From NCBI GenBank assembly GCA_038230695.1, contig JBBRMT010000286.1:1-5303 (forward strand): DNA of 5,303 nt, read 5' to 3'. Below are positions 1-5,115 of the stretch, in pieces. Source of the stretch: QHBQ01 sp038230695. GTDB taxonomy: Bacteria; Chloroflexota; Chloroflexia; QHBQ01. Position 1 is the stretch's first letter, and every line of letters starts with the position of its first letter. The notes beneath the pieces are model-generated. The model made no database searches and was not told the origin of the DNA. It saw only the letters and a list, made by a program, of their open reading frames with translations. The position numbers were made by a program, and so were the translations under genes.

Positions 1-30
1 AATCTAGTATTCTACAAAAGTAAAGCTAGG

Positions 31-501
31 CTAATCGAACTGGTCGTCGAGCGGTGCATCCGCTTCCTCGAAGCCTTCCAGAACTTTGTCGGGGTCTTCA
101 CCATGCTCGATGCGGGTGAGGACCTCGTCCATTTCGGGGTCCATTTCCTCGCCGCCCTGCGATTGCACCTGGCGGGCAAAGCGGGCGATGCTGCGCGGGT
201 CGTTCTCGTCCACGCCTGCCATCATCTTTTCCATGCCGCCCATCCCTCCCATACCACCCATGCCATCCATATCGCCAAAATCGTCATCATCGCCGCCGAG
301 ATCATCATCGGCGGCGAAATCGTTGCCAGCAGCGGCACTGGCGTGCTTGATCACGCGCACGCGGGAGGGGCGGCGGCTGAGGTTGGAGCCGCCACAGCGG
401 GGGCAGGCGACGGATGTGGCATCCTCCGCCGCGCTGAAGCTGCGGAAGAAGACGCTGACTTTGCGCTTGCAGTCGGCGCAGTGGTATTCGTAGATGGGCA
501 T
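31..501 (-). CDS. FmdB-family zinc-ribbon protein
   Basis: A 156-residue protein starting MPIYEYHC. Seen: two cysteine pairs, C8-x2-C11 and C33-x2-C36, form a zinc ribbon. A basic stretch follows (about 41-52), then an acidic linker (64-80), a Met/Gly tract (78-94) and an acidic, helix-prone C-terminus with a DENDPRSIARF block near 98-108. Family knowledge: FmdB-type proteins begin MPxYEYxC. They were named as putative regulators of formamidase/amidase genes, but their real role is mostly unknown, so I assign none. The ribbon half is standard and the long tail resembles Chloroflexota members. The start at 501 is chosen for the conserved N-terminus. An in-frame ATG at 522 would add seven residues and overlap the upstream stop as ATGA. 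The gene lies 17 bp after the transglycosylase gene and is probably co-transcribed with it. No terminator is visible in the 30 bp after the stop. Confidence 0.9.
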   Translation of the reverse strand: MPIYEYHCADCKRKVSVFFRSFSAAEDATSVACPRCGGSNLSRRPSRVRVIKHASAAAGNDFAADDDLGGDDDDFGDMDGMGGMGGMGGMEKMMAGVDENDPRSIARFARQVQSQGGEEMDPEMDEVLTRIEHGEDPDKVLEGFEEADAPLDDQFD

Positions 502-514
502 CGGTAAGTGAATA

Positions 515-520
515 CTCCTC
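515..520 (-). promoter_or_regulatory. Shine-Dalgarno of the FmdB-family gene, overlapping the upstream stop
   Basis: GAGGAG on the minus strand begins inside the TGA stop of the transglycosylase gene (TGAGGAG). It is 13 nt from the ATG at 501, a longer gap than usual. This arrangement suggests translational coupling of the two genes. The ATG at 522 has no purine-rich site before it, which favours the start at 501. Confidence 0.55.
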
Positions 521-3170
521 ATTTTTGGCTATATAGGTCGAGGTAAGCGGCGTAATTGGTGTAGACGATTCTAACATAATCGGCGGTTTCTGCATAGCTG
601 ATGTTCTCCACAAACAGGTCGCCGTCGCTGGCCGCCGCGCCGTTGCTCCATTGCGGCAGGCTACCGGGGCCAGCGTTGTAGGCGGCCAGTGAGCGTAGCA
701 CGCTGCCATTCTGGTTGGCAAGGCTGTCGGTGAGGAAGGCCGCGCCGTAGCGGGCGGCCACATAGGGGCGATAGAGATCGTAGGCGGTGAAGCCACTATC
801 GCCCAGATTGGCGGCGATACCGGCGGCGGTGGAGGGCAGCACCTGAGTCAAGCCCCGCGCATCGGCGCTGCTGCGGGCCAGGGGATTGAAGTAGCTCTCC
901 TGCTTGGTGATGGCGTAGAGCAGCAGCGGTGAGGTGTGGGCCTGGTCTGCGCCCGCAATCATCGCTGCAGTGAAGGGCGTGGCGTAGAGGCTGCGACCCA
1001 GTAGGGTGGGCAGCTTAGGGGTGGGGTCGGGCGACATCGCCGCCAGCTTGCTGGCAACCAGCAGCGACAGGTACGGCTCGTCAATGTAGCGATAATACAG
1101 GGCCATCTGCGCCAGGTTGAGGGCATCGCGGCTGGCAACCAGGCGGGGCAGCGCGTAATCAAGCTCCTGCTTGGCGTAGATGCGTTCGCCAACGCGGGCG
1201 ATGCTCAGGGCGCGAACCGCATCGAGGTTGGTAAGCGAGGCCGGGCTGGTGATGACCAGGCTGGCAGTTAGCGGGGTATGCGCCCAGCCTGCCAGCCAGG
1301 TAGCATAATCCTGCTGATGCACTTCCTCGCTGGCGGCATCCACTAGCATCGCGCTGTAATCCATAGCGGGCAGCCGAGCGGGGCTGACTACTGGGCCAGC
1401 ATTATCCTCGCCTGCCAGTTTGGCGGCGGCACGGTAGGCGTAGTAGCCGCCGGGTTGTGCGGCGATTGCCGACTTGTAGAGGTTAGTGGCATCGTTGGCA
1501 GTGGTGGCAGCATCACGGCCCAGCCAGAAGTATGCCTGAGCGCGCACGTCGGCGGGCAGGTTCGGCGCGGTGAGCGGTTGCCAGGCATCACTGGCCGCGC
1601 CATTATCGCCCAGCTTGTAGCGGCAGAGGCCGAGGTGGAACCCAGCGTTGCGGCCATCGGCGAGGTCGAGGTGGCTGGCCGCAGCGGCGTAGTCGTTTAC
1701 CGCCGCGCTACACGCGCCGCGCCGCTCTGCCAACTCGCCGACACGATAGTGGGCGCTGACTGCTTCGGGGCTGGTAGGGCTATCATGCAGCAGCACGGTA
1801 TAGTTGTCAATGGCGCGGGTGTCATTGCCCAGGTTCTGGTAGCTGAGACCGGCATAGAGCAACGCAGCAGCGTGTTGTGCGCCATCCTGCTTGTTCAAAT
1901 AATCGGCAAAGTAGCCAATCGCCTCCTGATAGCTGTTCACATTGTAGGCCAGTAGCCCGGCGGTGTAATAATCGAGCAGACCCTGATCGAACAGGCTGGC
2001 GTTGACCTGTAGCATCTGCTGCAATGCGCCGTAAGCGCGGTAGTTGTCGGGATAATCGTGGATCACGCTAAGGAAGCGGTTGAACGCGCCATTGCGGTCG
2101 CCGTTGTGCATCATGGCGAGGGCGGCGCGATATTCGAGATCGGCGCGGTAGTCCTTGTCAGTGGCGATAGTGAGCAGCGACTCGTAGGCGGCCAGTTCGT
2201 TGCCGTAATCGTGCTGTGTGGCGGCCATGCTGGCAACCCCCTCCAACGCCGCGCTGCGTTCACGGTCGCTGCTCTGCTGGCGATTGACCACATCGCTGTA
2301 GGTGTGGCGGGCGGCATCGTACTGGCTGAGGTTGACCTGGGAGGCGCCGATGCGGAGCAGGGTGAAACTGTAGAGTGGGCCGCTATGGGGCAGATATGCC
2401 TGCCAATGCTTGAGCGCATTACCGTAATCAGTGAGGTAGTTGTAGGCATCTGCGATAATGTAATCGGCGCGGTAGCTGCGCTCGTCGGTGGGCCACTGCT
2501 GCTGAAACTGGGCGTAGGCATCAATCGCCCGCGCATAACTGCCGCCCAGGAAGTTGCACTGCGCCACCCGCCAGTAAGCCTCGCGGCGGGCGGCCAACGA
2601 TGCAGTGGGGTCGGCGATGATGGTGCGATATTCATTGACCGCCTGCTCCCAATGACCGTTAAGTTGCAGGTTGTGGTAAGCTACACTGAGGCGTTGGTCA
2701 AAGGGGTCGGTAGGCAACAAATCGGGGTCACGGTCGGGGCGGCTGACTGCCGCGCTGTAATAGCTGACGAAAGCGGCGGCGGTTGGCTCTACGGTCGGTT
2801 GCTGGATAAGCGCAGGCGGCGCAGTTGGCAATACGGCGCTATTCACACCATTTGCGCCAACCCTGGGTATGGGAGTCGGTTGGGCCGCAGGTGGGCTGCC
2901 GCCAGATTGCAAATAAACAACCGCGCCGCTGACCACCAATACCAGCAACAACACGACCACCACCACAATGTATGGGCGGGATTTACTCCGTGCTGACTTG
3001 ACAGGCGATGGCTGACCTTGCTTCCTCACCAATGTTTCATCAGGTGCGGACAACACGAACGTACCCGTGTAGGGGCGCGACTCATCTTGCCCAGCGATTG
3101 GCTGATTATCTTGTGGTGAATTGTAGGGGCGTGATTCATCACGCCCTACGAGTGGCTGATTATCGCTCAT
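519..3170 (-). CDS. Membrane-anchored TPR/lytic transglycosylase (Slt70-like, GH23)
   Basis: An 883-residue protein predicted to cut the MurNAc-GlcNAc bond of peptidoglycan outside the membrane. Seen: a short cytoplasmic N-terminus (1-66) with a duplicated 14-residue block, and a basic RSKSRPY stretch. One transmembrane segment (about 67-87) follows, then a Pro/Ala/Thr-rich linker (about 90-135) and a long alpha-helical region of TPR-like units (about 160-580) with repeated A-x3-Y and Y-x-x-A-I patterns. The C-terminal SLT domain (about 745-880) holds the catalytic Glu in KQES (E758), ARGLTQVLPSTA (771-782), LAAYNAGPG (828-836) and the YAETADYVRIVY segment (859-870). Family knowledge: Slt70 has the same order of helical repeats then SLT domain, without a membrane anchor. 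All key motifs are intact. The start at 3170 is chosen because a near-consensus promoter sits just upstream. The frame stays open to 3380, but those codons would overlap the promoter and read through repeat DNA. No Met codon lies between residue 1 and the membrane segment. It is the first gene of a likely two-gene operon. Confidence 0.93.
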   Translation of the reverse strand: MSDNQPLVGRDESRPYNSPQDNQPIAGQDESRPYTGTFVLSAPDETLVRKQGQPSPVKSARSKSRPYIVVVVVLLLVLVVSGAVVYLQSGGSPPAAQPTPIPRVGANGVNSAVLPTAPPALIQQPTVEPTAAAFVSYYSAAVSRPDRDPDLLPTDPFDQRLSVAYHNLQLNGHWEQAVNEYRTIIADPTASLAARREAYWRVAQCNFLGGSYARAIDAYAQFQQQWPTDERSYRADYIIADAYNYLTDYGNALKHWQAYLPHSGPLYSFTLLRIGASQVNLSQYDAARHTYSDVVNRQQSSDRERSAALEGVASMAATQHDYGNELAAYESLLTIATDKDYRADLEYRAALAMMHNGDRNGAFNRFLSVIHDYPDNYRAYGALQQMLQVNASLFDQGLLDYYTAGLLAYNVNSYQEAIGYFADYLNKQDGAQHAAALLYAGLSYQNLGNDTRAIDNYTVLLHDSPTSPEAVSAHYRVGELAERRGACSAAVNDYAAAASHLDLADGRNAGFHLGLCRYKLGDNGAASDAWQPLTAPNLPADVRAQAYFWLGRDAATTANDATNLYKSAIAAQPGGYYAYRAAAKLAGEDNAGPVVSPARLPAMDYSAMLVDAASEEVHQQDYATWLAGWAHTPLTASLVITSPASLTNLDAVRALSIARVGERIYAKQELDYALPRLVASRDALNLAQMALYYRYIDEPYLSLLVASKLAAMSPDPTPKLPTLLGRSLYATPFTAAMIAGADQAHTSPLLLYAITKQESYFNPLARSSADARGLTQVLPSTAAGIAANLGDSGFTAYDLYRPYVAARYGAAFLTDSLANQNGSVLRSLAAYNAGPGSLPQWSNGAAASDGDLFVENISYAETADYVRIVYTNYAAYLDLYSQK
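3069..3164 (-). repeat. In-frame tandem repeat with GTAGGGGCG palindrome, coding for DNQPxxGxDESRPY twice
   Basis: Two 42-bp copies (3069-3110 and 3123-3164) match at 35 of 42 positions with a period of 54 bp, exactly 18 codons. On the minus strand they encode DNQPIAGQDESRPY and DNQPLVGRDESRPY near the N-terminus of the transglycosylase. The 3123-3149 copy is a near-perfect palindrome: GTAGGGGCGTGAT pairs with ATCACGCCCTAC with one unpaired G. The GTAGGGGCG core recurs in non-coding DNA at 3277 and, inverted, at 3514-3522 and 3579-3587. This suggests a dispersed element that was captured in frame. A weak third echo, KSRPY, is encoded at 2970-2985. Confidence 0.8.
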
Positions 3171-3179
3171 GATTGAGCC

Positions 3180-3209
3180 AGTATAGCCAGAGGCAGGCGA
3201 GTATGTCAA
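3180..3209 (-). promoter_or_regulatory. Sigma-70-type promoter of the transglycosylase operon
   Basis: On the minus strand, TTGACA (3209-3204) is followed by an 18-bp spacer and TATACT (3185-3180). That is a perfect -35 box and a five-of-six -10 box. Only nine bases separate the -10 box from the ATG at 3170. Transcription would start near 3173, giving a leader of a few nucleotides at most. No Shine-Dalgarno sequence precedes this ATG, which fits leaderless translation. Confidence 0.7.
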
Positions 3210-3224
3210 GGGTGGGGGTGGACA

Positions 3225-3266
3225 AACGGATTTTAGCCAACGGATTGTATAAGCGAATAAACGGAT
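3225..3266. promoter_or_regulatory. Three direct AACGGAT repeats upstream of the transglycosylase promoter
   Basis: AACGGAT occurs at 3225-3231, 3239-3245 and 3260-3266, in the same orientation, with starts 14 and 21 bp apart. The cluster ends 15 bp before the -35 box of the transglycosylase promoter, where an activator could bind. The function is inferred from position only, and the motif is short enough that chance is possible. Confidence 0.3.
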
Positions 3267-3276
3267 AGGGCCAAAC

Positions 3277-3328
3277 GTAGGGGCGGGCGGTGGCCCGCCC
3301 TGCTGCCCGATTACAATGCCCATCGCAA
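3277..3328 (+). repeat. GTAGGGGCG palindromic element with AATGCCCATCGCAA tail
   Basis: The element begins GTAGGGGCG and forms a perfect 8-bp hairpin (GGGCGGGC 3281-3288, loop GGTG, GCCCGCCC 3293-3300). After a 14-bp variable stretch it carries AATGCCCATCGCAA (3315-3328). The same 14 bases occur inverted at 3537-3550, at a matching place relative to the inverted hairpin at 3564-3584. The two are therefore copies of one element about 50 bp long, in opposite orientations. Confidence 0.6.
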
Positions 3329-3409
3329 GCAATAATGTTGGGTGGGGGAGAATCACATATGCCCGCTTGCCCAGCAACAATGCTTACCTACGGCGTTGTA
3401 GGTGAGGTG

Positions 3410-3671
3410 TTTGAATCCCGGAAGACACGGAGCGGGACGGAAGACACGAAAGGATTTAGCAAGGTTACAGGTTATGATAAACATTGATGCGCTTCACCGG
3501 GGCGAGTGCAACCCGCCCCTACGCCGACGTTGGTGTTTGCGATGGGCATTGGTGCGCTTCACCGGGGCGAACGCCATTCGCCCCTACATCATCACTGAAG
3601 CAAGCCGCTGCTAAAGTGGCGACTAGCCAATTCCGTGTCCTCCGTCCTTTCCGTGTCCTCCGTGATTCAAA
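3410..3671. repeat. Outer inverted repeat pair (39 and 38 bp) of the repeat island
   Basis: The left arm, 3410-3448, begins TTTGAATCCCGGAAGACACG. The reverse complement of the right arm, 3634-3671, begins TTTGAATCACGGAGGACACG. They agree at 33 of 39 aligned positions with one gap. Each arm contains two copies of a GGARGACACG unit. Repeats made of 'gacacgga/ggacacgg' units are, from general knowledge, common between genes of several phyla with large genomes. The arms flank the tandem GTAGGGGCG elements. The right arm ends five bases from the glycosidase stop codon. Confidence 0.7.
3483..3587. repeat. Tandem pair of 40-bp palindromic repeats
   Basis: Copies at 3483-3522 and 3548-3587 match at 34 of 40 positions and are spaced 65 bp apart. 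Both start ATTGRTGCGCTTCACCGGGG and end CGCCCCTAC. The second folds into a perfect 8-bp hairpin (GGGGCGAA 3564-3571, loop CGCCA, TTCGCCCC 3577-3584). The first has a 6-bp stem (3499-3504 with 3514-3519). Read on the minus strand, their ends carry the same GTAGGGGCG core found inside the transglycosylase gene. Confidence 0.75.
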
Positions 3672-3676
3672 TCTGC

Positions 3677-4618
3677 CTACACTACCGCGTCCACCGTCAT
3701 ATTGTTAGCAGGCGCATAAATCGCTCCCTGCTGGCCGGAAGTGGCATAGCGAGTAACCACTTCTCGGCAGAAGTAGGCGTATTCACCCGCGTCGCAGGGT
3801 GGGCTGGTGTGGTCGGGGCGTTGGCCGCGTGAGGGTGGAGTGAAGCAGAGGGTGAGCAGCACGTTGAATGGCTGCAAGGCTTTCATCTGGTGGTCGAACC
3901 ACTGCCATGCGCCAGGGATGTGCGAGTCCGCCCAACTGAGGCCGGTACGCAGGTTACGCACACCCAGCCGCTTCAGCCACCAGACTGCCTGTTCCAGCGT
4001 GGCCTCGTCCTGATAGTGGAACCACTGGCAGATGCCCAAACGGGGGTCGAAGTAGCGCAACGCTTGCTTGGCGGTTCGCAGATCGTCGCGCACCAGCCCC
4101 ATGTGGAAGTGGCGATAGTAGGAGCTGCCCTCGCTCTCCTTGTGGCGGGTGGTGGCGGGTCGCTCCGAGGCCAGGTCGAACAACGAGTACCAGTAGACGC
4201 GCGGCACGCTGCGAAGTAGCTCCTGGGTGCGAACCAGGCCAAACGCCTGCACTTCCTCTGCGCCGAAGCTGCTAACCCCCACCTCAGTAACCCACACCGG
4301 CATACCAGCGGTTTGCTCGATTAGCCGCACCTGGGCGGGCCACTTGTCAATCTTCCAGTTATTCCAATCGAGCGGAAATCCGTGGATGGCAGCCACATCT
4401 ACAGCATCGAGTGCGCCGTGTTCGCGCAGCTTGACGATAAACTCAGGGTCGATCGGCGAGATGCCACCCATTACTCGTGTCAAATTGGGGCGCACCTGCT
4501 TCACCGTTATCCCGGCCCAGCGCACCATCTGGCTGAACTCCTGCCAGTCAGGGTCCATGGTAAAATCCCAGTGGCTGAGGTTATTCGGTTCGTTCCAGAA
4601 CATCACGGAGTCCAGCAT
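3677..4618 (-). CDS. Clan GH-A-like glycoside hydrolase, apparently circularly permuted
   Basis: A 313-residue protein with no signal peptide or membrane segment, so probably cytoplasmic. Seen: FWNEPNN (7-13) carries the Asn-Glu-Pro acid/base signature (E10). VWVTEVG (108-114) carries the probable nucleophile E112. YWYSLFDL (142-149) fits barrel strand 8. Then GICQWFHYQD (195-204), VRNLRTGLSWAD (220-231) and FNVLLTLCFTPP (251-262), followed by HTSPP and EYAYFCREVVTRY, look like strands 1-3 of a GH39/GH5-type barrel. In ordinary clan GH-A enzymes these come before the NEP strand, so the order here is 4-5-6-7-8-1-2-3. I recall proteins of this type annotated as beta-xylosidase or glycosidase-like, some near sugar-nucleotide genes. 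The substrate cannot be read from sequence. The start at 4618 is set by GGAGGG five bases upstream; the open frame to 4720 lacks such a site. It stands alone as a single-gene unit, with repeats just after its stop. Confidence 0.82.
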   Translation of the reverse strand: MLDSVMFWNEPNNLSHWDFTMDPDWQEFSQMVRWAGITVKQVRPNLTRVMGGISPIDPEFIVKLREHGALDAVDVAAIHGFPLDWNNWKIDKWPAQVRLIEQTAGMPVWVTEVGVSSFGAEEVQAFGLVRTQELLRSVPRVYWYSLFDLASERPATTRHKESEGSSYYRHFHMGLVRDDLRTAKQALRYFDPRLGICQWFHYQDEATLEQAVWWLKRLGVRNLRTGLSWADSHIPGAWQWFDHQMKALQPFNVLLTLCFTPPSRGQRPDHTSPPCDAGEYAYFCREVVTRYATSGQQGAIYAPANNMTVDAVV

Positions 4619-4623
4619 GATGA

Positions 4624-4629
4624 CCCTCC
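4624..4629 (-). promoter_or_regulatory. Shine-Dalgarno of the glycosidase gene
   Basis: GGAGGG on the minus strand lies five bases before the ATG at 4618, an ideal site. It decides the start against upstream ATGs in the same frame (up to 4720) and the internal ATG at 4603. Confidence 0.8.
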
Positions 4630-4657
4630 ATTCTAGTTTGCAGCAGGTATAAAGCAA
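4630..4657 (-). promoter_or_regulatory. Possible promoter of the glycosidase gene
   Basis: TTGCTT (4657-4652), a 16-bp spacer and TAGAAT (4635-4630) resemble sigma-70 boxes. However, the -10 box would abut the Shine-Dalgarno sequence, so the transcript would begin inside or after it. Either the boxes are chance matches or the real promoter lies further upstream. Low confidence. Confidence 0.2.
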
Positions 4658-4732
4658 GATGTTTGCCACGCATCTTTGTTGGTGGCGATCAAGGCCAGCG
4701 AACATACCCGCTAGCATCAAATTACAGCACGC

Positions 4733-4751
4733 AAAAAGCCCCCAGCGGGGG
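4733..4751 (-). terminator. Rho-independent terminator-like hairpin with T5 tract
   Basis: The minus strand reads CCCCCGCTGGGGGCTTTTT: a five-pair all-GC stem (4751-4747 with 4743-4739), a three-base loop, one C, then five T (4737-4733). It is correctly oriented and placed to end transcription coming from tRNA-Asn before the glycosidase gene. The stem is short but strong. It is also the left arm of a longer inverted repeat, so it may be repeat-derived. Confidence 0.5.
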
Positions 4752-4862
4752 TTGGGGGAGAACTCTTGCCTTGCGCTAATGCCGAAGTAAGCAAGATGCG
4801 ACTTGCGTGCTTACAACAACATCATTGCGCTGCAACATTCCCCCCAACCCTGCTGGGGGCTT
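4736..4862. repeat. GC-rich inverted repeat pair with inner palindrome
   Basis: The left arm, 4736-4760 (AAGCCCCCAGCGGGGGTTGG...), and the right arm, 4838-4862, are inverted copies of about 25 bp, with 21 matches and one gap. The arms are 77 bp apart. Between them GTAAGCA (4787-4793) and TGCTTAC (4808-4814) form a second, inner inverted pair. The whole 127-bp unit looks like a small non-autonomous repeat or a bidirectional hairpin. No target duplication is visible at its edges. Confidence 0.6.
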
Positions 4863-4902
4863 AGTTGATCAAACTTCGCAATGCTTCAGACTAGCAACCA
4901 CA

Positions 4903-4934
4903 ATTCAACATTCAACATACATCATTCAACATTC
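4903..4934. repeat. Short ATTCAAC repeats
   Basis: ATTCAAC occurs at 4903-4909, 4910-4916 and 4924-4930, with a partial copy at 4931-4934, just downstream of the tRNA on its strand. This is a low-complexity AT-rich run in otherwise GC-rich DNA. No function is apparent. Confidence 0.5.
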
Positions 4935-4952
4935 GCCCATTGGGGCGGTGGG

Positions 4953-5024
4953 CTGGCTTGACAGGATTCGAACCTGTACCTCCGGCATTAACAGTGCCGC
5001 GCTCTACCATTAAGCTACAAGCCA
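4953..5024 (-). tRNA. tRNA-Asn (anticodon GTT)
   Basis: The minus strand folds into a full cloverleaf. The acceptor stem is a perfect 7 bp (TGGCTTG with CAAGCCA). The D arm is GCTT-AATGGTA-GAGC. The anticodon stem CGGCA/TGCCG encloses the loop CTGTTAA, with anticodon GTT at 4992-4990. The variable loop is GAGGT, and the T arm is ACAGG-TTCGAAT-CCTGT. The discriminator base is G (4953), as usual for bacterial tRNA-Asn. The genome does not encode CCA here, so it must be added by nucleotidyltransferase. The gene lies 91 bp after lysS on the same strand and may be read from the lysS transcript. A possible -10 box (TACAAT, 5065-5060) has no good -35 partner. Confidence 0.97.
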
Positions 5025-5088
5025 ATGGGGAAGGGACACGGCGTTGTGTACCTGGGGATATTGTATTTTGGGGTACTCCCCCTCCCAG

Positions 5089-5106
5089 CCTCCCCCTTTG
5101 GGGAGG
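5089..5106. other. GC-rich hairpin between lysS and tRNA-Asn
   Basis: CCTCCCC (5089-5095), loop CTTT and GGGGAGG (5100-5106) form a perfect 7-bp stem ten bases after the lysS stop codon. No T run follows on the minus strand, so it is not a classic terminator. It could slow transcription, protect the mRNA 3' end, or be a dispersed GC-rich repeat. Confidence 0.45.
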
Positions 5107-5115
5107 GGGAAAGGG

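Larger units (their letters stand above)
3171..3676. other. Non-coding repeat island between glycosidase and transglycosylase genes
   Basis: This 506-bp gap holds the transglycosylase promoter, the AACGGAT repeats and a nested set of palindromic and inverted repeats listed separately. Short open frames exist on the plus strand, but they run through the repeats, lack ribosome binding sites and encode no recognisable protein. I consider them chance frames. Confidence 0.75.
4619..4952. other. Non-coding gap between tRNA-Asn and the glycosidase gene
   Basis: This 334-bp gap contains the glycosidase leader, a terminator-like hairpin, a GC-rich inverted repeat pair and AT-rich short repeats near the tRNA. 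No open frame here has a ribosome binding site or a recognisable product. The plus-strand frame at 4807-5013 runs antisense through the tRNA and is not a gene. Confidence 0.7.

Noticed and set aside
2058..2996. Long plus-strand frame of 312 codons antisense to the transglycosylase
   Set aside because: It is a shadow of the TPR region caused by GC-rich codons on the minus strand, with no start signal and no recognisable motifs.
3171..3380. Extension of the transglycosylase to an upstream ATG at 3380
   Set aside because: The extra 70 codons cross the promoter and a GC hairpin, look unlike a protein domain, and would bypass the near-consensus promoter next to the ATG at 3170.
3483..3587. Possible CRISPR array from regularly repeated palindromes
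   Set aside because: There are only two copies, they are imperfect and palindromic across most of their length, the single spacer is itself shared with 3315-3328, and no cas gene is present.
3290..3708. Several short plus-strand open frames in the repeat island
   Set aside because: They run through palindromic and inverted repeats, have no ribosome binding sites and encode no recognisable protein.
4619..4720. Extension of the glycosidase to an ATG at 4720
   Set aside because: The added residues show no similarity to a barrel strand or signal peptide, and the GGAGGG site points to 4618.
4736..4862. Insertion sequence remnant
   Set aside because: The inverted arms enclose only 77 bp without coding capacity, and no target-site duplication is visible. 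It is kept only as a repeat.
4953..5024. tRNA-Asn as an integration site for a mobile element
   Set aside because: No second copy of the tRNA 3' end and no integrase gene is present in the window.
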